A stretch of 64,000 bases of DNA from GWB1-38-13 sp964608405 (GCA_964608405.1 CAZSNC010000002.1:1-64000), one strand, 5' to 3'. Positions 17,188 to 26,087 are shown, counted from the stretch's first letter. Made by a program: numbers and translations. The notes: generated by a model not told the origin, from the sequence alone.

Positions 17188-18465
17188 ATGTCTCATTTTG
17201 TAGAAAGGGTAACTGGTGTAGAAGGCTCTTCTTTTTCAGGTAAGTCTACGTTAATTAAAGAAGTTCACAACAAGGGCAACTCAGTGTCGGTAATTCCTGA
17301 AACCTGCGATATTGTTGGTGGAAATAGACATTTTAGACAGATTCCATTTACCTCTATACAGGAAGCACAACTAAACACACATTACTTTTTGGAGGTTGAA
17401 AAAAGAAGATGGGGTCAAGCTTTAGAATTGGTTAAAAAACCAAATCAGCAAGTTCTCATGGATCGAATTACCCCTTTTTCGTCAGTTATGCTATTTGCGT
17501 TGTTGCGCAATAAGTATCCAGAATTACACGGATTTTCTGGTGATTACGAATATGCTGTCGAACAGTATCAAAAAGCATTGGACGCAGGAGAAATATTCTT
17601 ACCTAACCGGATGATCTTTGTTAATACTGATCCTGATAGTTTTTCCCAGAGAAAATCTCGAGGTACAAGTGTTAATCCTTTCGGTTTATGGGATACATAT
17701 CAATTTAACCAGGCCTACTATCATAAAATTGCTGACAATTATTATCCCGGTGACTATTGTGTATGGATTAATTCAGACAATGCTGATGGATCTTTAGAAA
17801 ATTCTGCGCGTTGTGCCCTTGATTATATATTGGGCACCGAACAGTCTCGTATTATTAATATAAATCTTAAAGATGTCTTTTCAGATGCGCAATCGGAAAT
17901 TGCTCCCGATTTAGACAAAAAGGCGATAGATCAAGAAAAAAATCGTGTATTGACATTAATGGAGAAAGCCAAATATGAATATTTGAAATTTGACGAAGGT
18001 GTTGCCTTAAGACCGGGTGAAAACATTAAAGATCAAGAAGCCTTTCGGGGTCAAGTTCTAAAGACGCTATATAATGAGTGGGGTTTTGATTATGACCCGA
18101 CATTAAATTATGACCTGGACCATCCCGATGAGGTATATAGTGGAAACGGGAAGTGGTGGGTTCTTGAAGACAATGGAAATATAATAGGAACGATGGCTGT
18201 TGAGGACCATGGTGATCGTTGTCACTGGCGTCGTCTTACGTTGGACCAAGAATACCGAAATAGGGGTTGGGGAAGAATGTTAAATGTTGCTATGATTAAA
18301 TATTGTCAACAAGTGGGTTTTAAAACAGGCTACTTTGACACAATTAAAGATACTGGTGTCTACAAATTATACGAAAGTTTAGGTTGTAAGATAGTTGCTG
18401 AATATCAAGAAGGTCCTTATACTAAGGTTGATATGGAGGTTGATTTAACACAAGCTAATTTATGA
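17188..18465 (+). CDS. P-loop kinase fused to GNAT acetyltransferase
   Basis: A two-domain enzyme of 425 residues. Residues 5-220 form a nucleotide-kinase-like domain with Walker A GSSFSGKST at 13-21, an MDRITPF segment at 91-97 resembling the DRx motif of deoxynucleoside and thymidylate kinases, and an arginine-rich lid near 152-160. Residues 255-420 are a GNAT domain, with the acetyl-CoA loop RNRGWGR at 357-363 and a final LYESLGC motif near 394-400. A charged linker at about 225-255 joins them. It may phosphorylate and N-acetylate the same product, or the GNAT part may give self-protection. It starts two bases after the PLP gene and overlaps the NUDIX start by four bases. Confidence 0.75.
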   Translation: MSHFVERVTGVEGSSFSGKSTLIKEVHNKGNSVSVIPETCDIVGGNRHFRQIPFTSIQEAQLNTHYFLEVEKRRWGQALELVKKPNQQVLMDRITPFSSVMLFALLRNKYPELHGFSGDYEYAVEQYQKALDAGEIFLPNRMIFVNTDPDSFSQRKSRGTSVNPFGLWDTYQFNQAYYHKIADNYYPGDYCVWINSDNADGSLENSARCALDYILGTEQSRIININLKDVFSDAQSEIAPDLDKKAIDQEKNRVLTLMEKAKYEYLKFDEGVALRPGENIKDQEAFRGQVLKTLYNEWGFDYDPTLNYDLDHPDEVYSGNGKWWVLEDNGNIIGTMAVEDHGDRCHWRRLTLDQEYRNRGWGRMLNVAMIKYCQQVGFKTGYFDTIKDTGVYKLYESLGCKIVAEYQEGPYTKVDMEVDLTQANL

Positions 18466-19001
18466 AAAAGTTTATATTGAATCTCAAACTAAACAAACCG
18501 ATTGCAAATTTGTATCGCGATCGGCATGTGTTGATTGTCTGTCTTGATGAAAACGGTAAAGTTATATTAGGTGACAAACCCGATTTTTACCCTGAAGGTG
18601 TAACCAGATTGATAGGTGGTGGAATAAATAAGGATGAAGATGCCAAGGATGCCGCATTGAGAGAACTTCATGAAGAGATTGGTATTAAAATACCCAAGAA
18701 AAGTCTAAAAGACTTGTGCGAAATAGACATTAATGCTGAAGCTGACGGAGTGGTATACCATCTGATTACATACCTATATAAAACTGAAATTAACTCTCAT
18801 AATATTAAGACTGGCGATGATGTTTCCTCAGTTTCTGCTCTTTCATTAGACCAGCTGAAACAATTGGCGGATAAGTATGAATCTTTACCATCCGACTTGG
18901 TGTTTTGTCACAGCAGTGGTTATACCCACTTATGGAGTGATTATGGGAAAGTATATGGCCCGATTCACCGCATAGTATACGAGCTTCTGATTAATGCTTA
19001 G
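18462..19001 (+). CDS. NUDIX hydrolase
   Basis: A 179-residue NUDIX protein. The full box GX5EX7REUXEEXGU is present at residues 53-75, with Arg67, Glu68, Glu71 and Glu72 in place. The family cleaves nucleoside diphosphates linked to another group. The substrate is not evident. The first 20 residues are basic and precede the first strand. It is the last gene of the accessory operon and begins inside the preceding gene (ATGA overlap). A tRNA-Leu gene on the other strand follows 67 bases later. Confidence 0.85.
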   Translation: MKKFILNLKLNKPIANLYRDRHVLIVCLDENGKVILGDKPDFYPEGVTRLIGGGINKDEDAKDAALRELHEEIGIKIPKKSLKDLCEIDINAEADGVVYHLITYLYKTEINSHNIKTGDDVSSVSALSLDQLKQLADKYESLPSDLVFCHSSGYTHLWSDYGKVYGPIHRIVYELLINA

Positions 19002-19068
19002 GGATAGATTGAGATCAAGTCTATAAAAGCGCTACAAGGAGTATAAATTTTAATAAAGTATTATATTG

Positions 19069-19153
19069 TGCCGAGGGAGGGGGTCGAACCCTCACAAGCT
19101 GTTATGCTTACAGGTTTTTGAGACCTGCGCGTCTGCCATTCCGCCACCTCGGC
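19069..19153 (-). tRNA. tRNA-Leu (anticodon CAA)
   Basis: The reverse strand folds as a class II tRNA. The acceptor stem GCCGAGG pairs with CCTCGGC, followed by discriminator A. The anticodon stem CAGGT/ACCTG holds the loop CTCAAAA, giving anticodon CAA, which reads UUG. A long variable arm closes with AAGC/GCTT, and the T arm is GAGGG-TTCGACC-CCCTC. The CCA end is not encoded. No intron is visible. Its 3' end faces the accessory operon. Confidence 0.95.
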
Positions 19154-19186
19154 TTGTCAACTTCTCTTTATAGTTTATCAAATTCC

Positions 19187-19215
19187 TTTAAAATAATCCG
19201 TATTTGGAATATACT
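19187..19215 (+). promoter_or_regulatory. Promoter of the M29 aminopeptidase gene
   Basis: A -35 box TTTAAA (19187-19192), a 17-base spacer and a -10 box TATACT (19210-19215). The ATG at 19231 is about nine bases past the expected start point. Confidence 0.5.
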
Positions 19216-19230
19216 TACGTACCTTAAATT

Positions 19231-20307
19231 ATGGACCAGAGAATTGTCAAACAAGCCGATATTTTAGTTAATTATTGTCTTAAGGTAAAGAAGGGGGAAA
19301 AGGTTGTCTTGATATCTGATTTTCAGGCAAAACCACTGGCTTTGGAAGTTTACAAAAGCTTGATTAAAAACGGTGTCTCTGAAGTAAGGGTTAAATTTGA
19401 TTCATATGAGTTTTCAAAGGCATATTTTGAAAATGCCTCACTGGCCCAGTTGAAACATTTTCCCACAATTGAGAATTATGAGACCAAAAATGCGGATTGT
19501 TTTATCCGTATATCGGCCCCCGGTAATACCAGAGCACTAAGTTCAGTGGATGCTGCAAGGATCAGTTTGAGATCCAAGACAACCCGTTCAATTTCAGACT
19601 TTCGGGTTGAACATACAAGATGGGTTATAACACAGTATCCGACCGAAGCTCAGGCACAGGAGGCTGATATGTCTCTTGCTGAATACGAAGACTTTGTTTT
19701 TTCGGCAATCAACGGTGTTGACTGGCAGAAAAAATGGAAAGAACAGGAGAATTTAAGAAGACTTCTTGATAAAACGAATATTGTTAAAATTATCGGTAAA
19801 GATACAGATTTGACATTGTCAATTAAGGGTAGAAAAGCTGAAAATGCCGGAGGAAATTTTAATATGCCGGATGGTGAAGTTTTTACATCGGTTGATGAAA
19901 AGTCCGTAAACGGGTATGTCAGATATACATTTCCGGCTCTTTACATGGGAAGGGAGTTTGCAAACGTTTGTCTTGAATTCAGAAATGGTAGGGTGATTAA
20001 TGCGCAAAGCGATAAAAACAGCAGCGACTTGAATAAGATTCTAAATATGGACAGGGGAGCGAGGTTTGTCGGTGAGTTTGGTATTGGCAATAACTATGCA
20101 ATAAAACGATTTACTAAAAATATTTTGTTTGATGAGAAAATTGGCGGGACGGTTCACCTGGCACTGGGGAAGGGGTATAAATCAACCCTCAGTAAAAACA
20201 CGTCTGCGCTTCATTGGGATATGATAAAAGACCTTAGAAGTGGTGGAGAGCTTTACTTTGACGGTAATCTTGTACAGAAAGACGGGAATTGGAAAATTAA
20301 ACTATAA
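19231..20307 (+). CDS. M29 family aminopeptidase
   Basis: A cytosolic metallo-aminopeptidase of the thermophilic AmpS/AmpT family, which removes N-terminal residues from peptides. The metal-ligand segments of the family are visible: MPDGEVFTS near residue 213, GEFGIGNN near 280, TVHLALGKGY near 308 and LHWDMIKDLR near 330. At 358 residues it is slightly shorter than the usual 370-410. It stands alone after the tRNA gene with its own promoter. In a peptide-scavenging organism it would supply amino acids. Confidence 0.9.
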   Translation: MDQRIVKQADILVNYCLKVKKGEKVVLISDFQAKPLALEVYKSLIKNGVSEVRVKFDSYEFSKAYFENASLAQLKHFPTIENYETKNADCFIRISAPGNTRALSSVDAARISLRSKTTRSISDFRVEHTRWVITQYPTEAQAQEADMSLAEYEDFVFSAINGVDWQKKWKEQENLRRLLDKTNIVKIIGKDTDLTLSIKGRKAENAGGNFNMPDGEVFTSVDEKSVNGYVRYTFPALYMGREFANVCLEFRNGRVINAQSDKNSSDLNKILNMDRGARFVGEFGIGNNYAIKRFTKNILFDEKIGGTVHLALGKGYKSTLSKNTSALHWDMIKDLRSGGELYFDGNLVQKDGNWKIKL

Positions 20308-20314
20308 TCTAGTC

Positions 20315-20812
20315 TTAATTGACAAGCCAGATCAGCGACGCAGCAATCGTCATTATGGGCGATGCTAATCCCCAAACAATACCGGTGTTAAACTGGTGTC
20401 TTTTTTGAAACGAAAGCCATCTTTTTAAAAAATCCTTTTTGTAATTCAGAAAAATATACGGAGCTTCGATTAAATCGGGCAGAACTGCCAGGAAGCAGCA
20501 GACAAAAATGAGCAATGTTTTTTTAATGTCCGGTAAAAAGGAAAGTGCAATTGCCGAACCGCCAACAAGGGCAATTGAAGAATCAGCGATTATGATCTTC
20601 ATACTTTTTGGGTCAATCACCTTGACACCACCTTTTTTAGTAGTGATGTGTGGATTCCAGTGCGGCATTTCATCGAAAACAAAATGGGGTAAGTGTGCCA
20701 TAGGAATAGCAAGTACGGGGTTTGCTGCTTTTGCGGCGATAACTGCAGCAACTATTGTATGTGGTGTTTCGAGCACAAGTAACATATTAAAGAAAACGAA
20801 GCCTACTGTCAA
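20315..20812 (-). CDS. Membrane protein, YdjM-like metal-dependent hydrolase family (tentative)
   Basis: A 165-residue integral membrane protein with three or four hydrophobic segments. An early ETPHTIVAA segment, PHFVFDEMPHWNPH near residues 42-55 and LPDLIEAP near 110 place His, Asp and Glu residues as in the YdjM/COG1988 membrane hydrolases. This assignment rests on motif pattern only. It is convergent with the aminopeptidase gene, with seven bases between stops. Confidence 0.5.
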   Translation of the reverse strand: MTVGFVFFNMLLVLETPHTIVAAVIAAKAANPVLAIPMAHLPHFVFDEMPHWNPHITTKKGGVKVIDPKSMKIIIADSSIALVGGSAIALSFLPDIKKTLLIFVCCFLAVLPDLIEAPYIFLNYKKDFLKRWLSFQKRHQFNTGIVWGLASPIMTIAASLIWLVN

Positions 20813-20865
20813 ACCTATGTTGTGCTATTATTCAAGTTAAAGGCACCAAATAAAGTATTTAATAT

Positions 20866-21453
20866 ATGGAAATTATAATAATCGCTACCTGCTTTATAAT
20901 TTTTTGCTTTGTTTTTTGGCGTGAATTGAAAGAAGACTACATTCCAAGCCAGATATTTTCAACGGCCTTGACGATAGGATTTTTTCTTCTTCTTAGTTAT
21001 CTTTTAAGCGCGTATTTTTTTAAACAATACAGATTTTGGCTTCTAACGATCTCAATAATACTCGGATATGTTATAGGTTCTAAAAGGACCGGTCTGAAAT
21101 ATTATGAAGGTTACGACAACATGATTTTGGGAGTATCGGTGTCGCTTATAGCCTCATCCTTCATTTTGATAAAATATTTTAGTATTGCTTGGGTTTTATT
21201 TTATGCCTCTGTAATTTTGTCATTGGGGATATTTATTTTGATTAGAAGAAACTATAAAGCTTTCATATGGTACAAATCAGGGAAAAGAGGTTTTTCGGGT
21301 CTGTTTACCGTGGGAGTATTCTTTTTATTAAGATCGATCATATCTTTTGCAAAACCCGATTTTACTCTTGCGCTTACGGAGTACGACATGTTTATTTCAG
21401 GATTGATTTCTTTTGCGTCTTTTCTTAATATATTTATATTGGCTAATAAATAA
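20866..21453 (+). CDS. Hypothetical multi-pass membrane protein
   Basis: A 195-residue protein with about six transmembrane helices and short loops. Residues 1-18 form the first helix, and a charged cytosolic loop RRNYKAFIWYKSGKRG lies near 126-141. I find no family signature. It is followed three bases later by the DksA/TraR-type gene, so the two are probably one transcript. Confidence 0.6.
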   Translation: MEIIIIATCFIIFCFVFWRELKEDYIPSQIFSTALTIGFFLLLSYLLSAYFFKQYRFWLLTISIILGYVIGSKRTGLKYYEGYDNMILGVSVSLIASSFILIKYFSIAWVLFYASVILSLGIFILIRRNYKAFIWYKSGKRGFSGLFTVGVFFLLRSIISFAKPDFTLALTEYDMFISGLISFASFLNIFILANK

Positions 21454-21456
21454 AAT

Positions 21457-21855
21457 ATGGCAAAAAATAAAAGTACTGAAGTGAAGAAAACCTCTTTAAA
21501 GTTTCCCTCAAATCTGGTTACCCCGATTGCTGGAATATTGAAGTTGAATCTCAAGAAAATGGAGGATCAGAAAAAAGACATTATTAAGGAAGACCCCTTT
21601 AAAAATCATGCAAGAATAACAGATAACGCTTCACCAGATGCCGATGCTGAAGAGCAGTTCGGACATGCTCGAACATCCGCCTTACGTGAACAGATTGATA
21701 GACAAATAATCCAAACACGAAAAGCACTTACCAGGATAAAAATTGGGAAGTATGGTATTTGTGAGGACTGTGGCAATATGATTGACACCGACAGATTGAT
21801 GGCGTACCCCGAGGCTACGCTTTGTAAAACCTGCAAAGCAAAGCGCGAGAAATAA
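21457..21855 (+). CDS. DksA/TraR-type C4 zinc-finger protein
   Basis: A 132-residue relative of DksA, whose members bind the RNA polymerase secondary channel. The C-terminal zinc finger CEDC-CKTC lies at about residues 107-127 and is preceded by the family phrase KIGKYGICEDCG. A helical region at about 50-100 should form the coiled coil. The N-terminal 35 residues are basic and variable. In E. coli DksA the coiled-coil tip carries two aspartates; I cannot locate them with certainty here. It overlaps no gene and is 20 bases upstream of the pseudouridine synthase. Confidence 0.82.
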   Translation: MAKNKSTEVKKTSLKFPSNLVTPIAGILKLNLKKMEDQKKDIIKEDPFKNHARITDNASPDADAEEQFGHARTSALREQIDRQIIQTRKALTRIKIGKYGICEDCGNMIDTDRLMAYPEATLCKTCKAKREK

Positions 21856-21875
21856 AATTAAGCATCTTTTTCATT

Positions 21876-22616
21876 GTGCCTCCTGATGCTAAAATCATGA
21901 TTATGAATGAACCATCCGTTGTATGGGAAGATGGGGGAGTTATGGTTTTGGACAAGCCGGCAGGCTGGGTTGTTAACGATGCGGCAACCGCGCACGGAAA
22001 TCCAATAATACAGACTTGGTTAAAAGAAAACTTCATTTTTGAGATTTCGAAAGACGATAGTTTAAGATCCGGTATTGTTCATAGGCTTGATAAAGACACC
22101 AGTGGTTTGTTGGTTGTGGCAAAAACCAAGATCGCGTTTGAAAAATTGCAGAAGCAATTTGCTGAAAGGGAGGTAAAGAAAGAATACCTTGCTCTTGTTC
22201 ATGGAAGGCTTAAAAATGAGAAAGAAGAGGTTGCAGTTACGGTTGGCAGATTGCCTTGGAACAGAGAAAGGTTCGGAATAATTCCGTCAGGCAAGCCATC
22301 CGAGACGGTATTTGAAAGACTTAAGACCTTAAAAGACAATTACGGTAACTGGTATAGTTTGTTAAGAGCTTATCCGAAGACGGGAAGAACGCATCAGATT
22401 CGGATCCATTTGAAATATTTAGGATTTCCCATAGTTTCGGATTCTTTCTACGCTGGAAGAAAAACCTCGAGAAAAGACAGGCTTTGGTGTGAAAGGTTGT
22501 TTTTACATGCGGAGAAGATTTGTTTTAAGCACCCCACAAGTAGTGAAGTGATTTGTTTTAAATCCGATCTTCCTGCGGATTTAAAGTCTTCCTTAGAGGC
22601 ATTAATCGAGGTTTAG
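21876..22616 (+). CDS. RluA family pseudouridine synthase
   Basis: An enzyme that isomerises uridine to pseudouridine in rRNA or tRNA. The catalytic segment HRLDKDTSGL carries the active-site aspartate near residue 72, and the later GRTHQIRIHL motif is typical of RluA/RluC/RluD. There is no S4 domain. The GTG at 21876 gives 246 residues. ATG codons at 21897 and 21903 are in frame and equally plausible, because conserved sequence starts only at about residue 14. The target site cannot be predicted. Confidence 0.9.
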   Translation: MPPDAKIMIMNEPSVVWEDGGVMVLDKPAGWVVNDAATAHGNPIIQTWLKENFIFEISKDDSLRSGIVHRLDKDTSGLLVVAKTKIAFEKLQKQFAEREVKKEYLALVHGRLKNEKEEVAVTVGRLPWNRERFGIIPSGKPSETVFERLKTLKDNYGNWYSLLRAYPKTGRTHQIRIHLKYLGFPIVSDSFYAGRKTSRKDRLWCERLFLHAEKICFKHPTSSEVICFKSDLPADLKSSLEALIEV

Positions 22617-22694
22617 ATATATATACTCTTGCGTATTTTAATTAACTTCCGGATGAGTTATCGTAGAAGAAGCTTGGGTTTTTAAGTTTACAAA

Positions 22695-23630
22695 ATGAGA
22701 ATTGGAAGTACCCGTGTGGGTAAGAGACAAAAAGATAGGTTTCGAAACAGGGAGTATCTAAAAAATCTTATTAGACTGTTTAGAATATCGTTTGTTTCTT
22801 TTGCTGTAATAACGGTGCTGTTGTTAATAATTTTCGTAATATACTTTTACAACAAGTATTCTTTTGGCAAGGTGGTTAACTCTGTTGTTGTTTACAAAGA
22901 CGGAATATCGATTATCCGATTTGATCCTTTTTACAACGAACTGCTTACTTTAAATATAACCGATGAAATATCAGCTGAATCTGCCGGTGGTTTTGGAAAC
23001 TATCCGTTGAAGAATATTTATTCCTTAAGTGAAAATGAAAAAAGAGGGGAGGAAATGTTTAGGAAAACCATAATGAGAAATTTTCACCTGCCGATTTATA
23101 ACGTTATTGATTGCAGACATCAGTCTTACAATAAAAGATCATTACTAGGGATGGTCTTTTATTGCGGAGGAGTTAAAGACATGGATGATTTGACATATTT
23201 AATATATACAAAGTGGAAAACTGGTAATAATAAGACTGAAAAAAACCTCAATGATTTAAGAGGTGTTTTTGTTCAGGATGCGGAGTCGGATAATAGTTTT
23301 CGATTAAGCGAAAACCTTTTTGAGAAGTTGGAGTTAGATTTTTCGCAAAGCACGGATGTTGACAGTATTGTAAACGTATCAGTAAAAACTGCTGACGGCG
23401 GTCTTGTCCCGGAGTATTTTAGCGATATTATAAGAATAATGGGGGGTAGGGTTGTTGAAAGCGATAGTCAGGTGAGTTCCATGATCGGTATTAAAACCTG
23501 CATGGTTAGCGGATCGGACAGGGTTTTAGTTAAAAACTTAGGAAAAGTATTTGGGTGTGAAACACAATATCTGAAAGATAACCCCGATGTATTATTATAT
23601 TTTTCTCCCGAGTACTTGACTTCGTTTTAG
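22695..23630 (+). CDS. Membrane-anchored envelope protein with LytR_C-like tail
   Basis: A 311-residue protein with a basic N-terminus and one transmembrane helix at about residues 30-54, so most of it is outside the cell. The last 100 residues read like a LytR_C domain, with a strand VNVSVKTADG, then helix and GGRVVESDSQ. The middle region resembles weakly conserved LCP-type envelope proteins, but the arginines and aspartates of LCP phosphotransferases are not clear. A role in cell-wall polymer attachment is possible. Its stop overlaps the stop of the convergent TPR gene by four bases. Confidence 0.55.
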   Translation: MRIGSTRVGKRQKDRFRNREYLKNLIRLFRISFVSFAVITVLLLIIFVIYFYNKYSFGKVVNSVVVYKDGISIIRFDPFYNELLTLNITDEISAESAGGFGNYPLKNIYSLSENEKRGEEMFRKTIMRNFHLPIYNVIDCRHQSYNKRSLLGMVFYCGGVKDMDDLTYLIYTKWKTGNNKTEKNLNDLRGVFVQDAESDNSFRLSENLFEKLELDFSQSTDVDSIVNVSVKTADGGLVPEYFSDIIRIMGGRVVESDSQVSSMIGIKTCMVSGSDRVLVKNLGKVFGCETQYLKDNPDVLLYFSPEYLTSF

Positions 23631-24430
23631 TCAACCCCTACTTCTGAAGACGGTTCTTCCTGTTCCGAGGAATCACTTACTGTTTTCTCGGAGGATGCTT
23701 CTGCCTCTTCTTCGAACGATACTGGGGTTATCTCTGTTTTATCGTGAACCAACTCAGGTGGGGTATACGAGATATAATCTATCCTCTCAGAAGAGAAAGA
23801 TGCTTTACTTGAGTATTTTTCGGGTCGGCAAACCTCTCTGATAAACACCTTAATTTCATGGTTGTCTATTGACTTGATTGCGTATACATACTGATAACCT
23901 AACTTGATAAGCTTTTTCATTTTAATCGAAACATCATCAGGCAACTTCCCGATGTAATTTCCGTCAGCAGAAACAATTGATACTCTATGACTTTTTATGT
24001 TGTTGTAAACAATCTCTCCGCAGTTAAGTTTTGCAAGAATCGGTTTGTCGCAGGTGTGGATAAGGTGAATAATTTTTGTTTTTCCGGGTTCTTCCAAAAA
24101 CATTTCAGCCGATAGTTGTTTTGACGAGTTTTTATCGACTTTCTTAAGATTTTTCCATTTGTCATAGCACTTAACAGCAATCGGATTGTACGGGTCGATC
24201 GCGAGTATTTTATTGATTGTAATTTTGGCGTTTTTTATATTACCAAGTTCAAAATATGCTTTTGCCAATCGGTTTAGGGCATCTATATCACGGGGATTCT
24301 CCTTAATCAGAGCGAGGTTAATCTTTTTGGCTTCTTCCCACTGACCGGAAAGAGCTTTTTCGATAGCCTGATGGGCAAGGTCTTGGTTCATTGCTATTAA
24401 ATTCTTAAGTGTAAGTATATTGTCCGCCAT
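23627..24430 (-). CDS. TPR protein with acidic C-terminal tail
   Basis: A 267-residue cytosolic protein. Two tetratricopeptide repeats lie at about residues 17-85 (ALSGQWEEAKKI, then AYFELGNIKNAK). Residues 115-205 form a beta-rich module with IGKLPDDVSIKMKKLIKLG near 162, which resembles a HIRAN-like fold. The last 45 residues are rich in Glu and Ser and probably disordered. The function is unknown; it may be a scaffold. It is convergent with the upstream envelope gene and divergent from yebC. Confidence 0.6.
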   Translation of the reverse strand: MADNILTLKNLIAMNQDLAHQAIEKALSGQWEEAKKINLALIKENPRDIDALNRLAKAYFELGNIKNAKITINKILAIDPYNPIAVKCYDKWKNLKKVDKNSSKQLSAEMFLEEPGKTKIIHLIHTCDKPILAKLNCGEIVYNNIKSHRVSIVSADGNYIGKLPDDVSIKMKKLIKLGYQYVYAIKSIDNHEIKVFIREVCRPEKYSSKASFSSERIDYISYTPPELVHDKTEITPVSFEEEAEASSEKTVSDSSEQEEPSSEVGVD

Positions 24431-24473
24431 AATCTTGTCAAGAATGTAACTTAGATAAAATAGATTTTAGATC

Positions 24474-24502
24474 TTTAAGACAGTTGTTTTTACTTGTATA
24501 AT
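24474..24502 (+). promoter_or_regulatory. Promoter of yebC
   Basis: A weak -35 box TTTAAG (24474-24479), a 17-base spacer and a perfect -10 box TATAAT (24497-24502). A TAGGGA ribosome site lies a few bases before the ATG at 24525. Confidence 0.5.
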
Positions 24503-24524
24503 TCCTTTTTGAGTAGGGATAAAT

Positions 24525-25271
24525 ATGTCAGGACATTCACATTTTGCAACAATCAAGAGAGCCAAAGAGGCCAAAGATGCACAGAAAGGAAAAGCATTTT
24601 CGAAACACGGTAGGGCAATTTCAATTGCTGTTAAAACTGGTGGTGGTCCCGATCCGGATGCAAATTTCAAGCTTCGTATGGCCATCGAGGCGGCACGTGC
24701 AGATAATCTTCCGAAAGAAAATATCGAGAGGGCTATCACAAAAGCCTCAACGGAAGCGGCAAATCTTGAAGAATTTACTTATGAAGGATTTGGGCCATAC
24801 GGAGTATCAGTTATTGTTGAGGTTGCAACCGACAACAGGAATCGTACCGCACAAGAGTTAAAAAATATTTTTGAAAGGGGAGGGGGTAATATGGGTGGTC
24901 CGGGATCTGTTGCATATAATTTTGAAAGTAAGGGTATGATCAGAATTCAAAAAAATTCCGATGTTAGTGCACAAATATTGGATCTTATCGATGTCGGAGT
25001 GGAGGATTATGAGGAGACTCCGGACGAGATAATCATTTACACACCTTATGATAAGACTGCACAAATCCGCGATAAAATTGCCGGAAAAAACTTTACTGTG
25101 AATTCAGCGCAGGCGATTAAAAAAGCGGTAAATAGTATAAATATCGATGACCCCGACAAAGTTAAGAAGGTATTTTCTTTTATCGAAAAAATGGAGGAAT
25201 ATGAGGATGTACAAAATGTTTATACAAACATGGATATTAGTGACGAGATAATGGATAAAGTAGAGGTGTAG
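24525..25271 (+). CDS. yebC: YebC/PmpR family protein
   Basis: A YebC/TACO1 family protein, long annotated as a transcription regulator and more recently linked to translation of proline-rich stretches. The hallmark N-terminus MSGHSHFATIKRAKEAKDAQKGK and the NxPKENIERAI-like segment (DNLPKENIERAI) are clear. It is 248 residues long, as usual. A membrane protein gene follows after three bases. The class A PBP and the pilins in this window contain Pro-rich stretches that could need such a factor, but that link is an inference. Confidence 0.94.
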   Translation: MSGHSHFATIKRAKEAKDAQKGKAFSKHGRAISIAVKTGGGPDPDANFKLRMAIEAARADNLPKENIERAITKASTEAANLEEFTYEGFGPYGVSVIVEVATDNRNRTAQELKNIFERGGGNMGGPGSVAYNFESKGMIRIQKNSDVSAQILDLIDVGVEDYEETPDEIIIYTPYDKTAQIRDKIAGKNFTVNSAQAIKKAVNSINIDDPDKVKKVFSFIEKMEEYEDVQNVYTNMDISDEIMDKVEV

Positions 25272-25274
25272 AAT

Positions 25275-26087
25275 GTGCCTTTCACCCCAAACTTGCCCTT
25301 AGATATGTTATCTGACAAAAAAAAACGCTTCGCAATAAGCTCGATTGTCCTTTCGGTGATACTTCTTTCGCTTAAGTTTATCGATAACCAGGTATTTAAG
25401 TTTGTCGATATAGCCTTTTTAGGTTTGATGACACTCATTTCTTTTTGGTGGTCGTTAAGGGAGGGGATAAAGACAAAACTCTCCTTTTTGGTTACAATAC
25501 TACCTTTGTATTATTCAATCGGTATCGCGCTTTTTTGGTTTCTCCTCCCAAGTACTATTTGGGTAACCATTGTGATAGTTATTTTATATGGAGTATCTAT
25601 CTATCTTTTGTTTTTGACGGAGAATGTCTTTTCTGTATCATCACTTAAAACAATCGCTTTATACAGGGCTGCCAAAGGTGTTGGTTTTTTATTTACATTG
25701 ATTGCATTCTTCTTTACACTCAATGCTTTGATTTCACTTAAAATTCCTTTTTATTACTTAGGCTTTTTAGTGTTTGTAATTATTCTCCCTTTGTATATAC
25801 AGGGTTTTTGGAGTTCAACTCTCCAGGATAAAATGGACAAAAATCTGGGTGCAATCTCATTGGCATCAGCTCTGATTCAAGCTCAAGTATCTGTGATATT
25901 GTTTTTTTGGCCGGTTGGAGTTATCGTTGGATCCCTTTTTTTGACAATAGTTTTTTATATTTTACTTGGCCTTGGACAAAGCAAATTGGAGGATAGGCTA
26001 TTTTCTCAGACTGTCGGAGAATACCTAACGGTTGGGGCTGTTGTATTTGTCGTAATGTTATTTTCTACAAGCTGGAGAGGATATTAA
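25275..26087 (+). CDS. Hypothetical polytopic membrane protein
   Basis: A 270-residue integral membrane protein with about seven or eight hydrophobic helices. No family motif is recognised. The GTG at 25275 directly follows yebC; the in-frame ATG at 25305 (MLSDKKKR) is an equally good start and would place positive charges just before the first helix. It ends at the only long gene-free stretch of the window. Confidence 0.6.
   Translation: MPFTPNLPLDMLSDKKKRFAISSIVLSVILLSLKFIDNQVFKFVDIAFLGLMTLISFWWSLREGIKTKLSFLVTILPLYYSIGIALFWFLLPSTIWVTIVIVILYGVSIYLLFLTENVFSVSSLKTIALYRAAKGVGFLFTLIAFFFTLNALISLKIPFYYLGFLVFVIILPLYIQGFWSSTLQDKMDKNLGAISLASALIQAQVSVILFFWPVGVIVGSLFLTIVFYILLGLGQSKLEDRLFSQTVGEYLTVGAVVFVVMLFSTSWRGY

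Noticed and set aside
12292..19153. Genomic island integrated at the 3' end of tRNA-Leu
   Set aside because: The tRNA 3' end faces the accessory operon, but I found no repeat of the tRNA end near 12292-12480 and no integrase in the segment.
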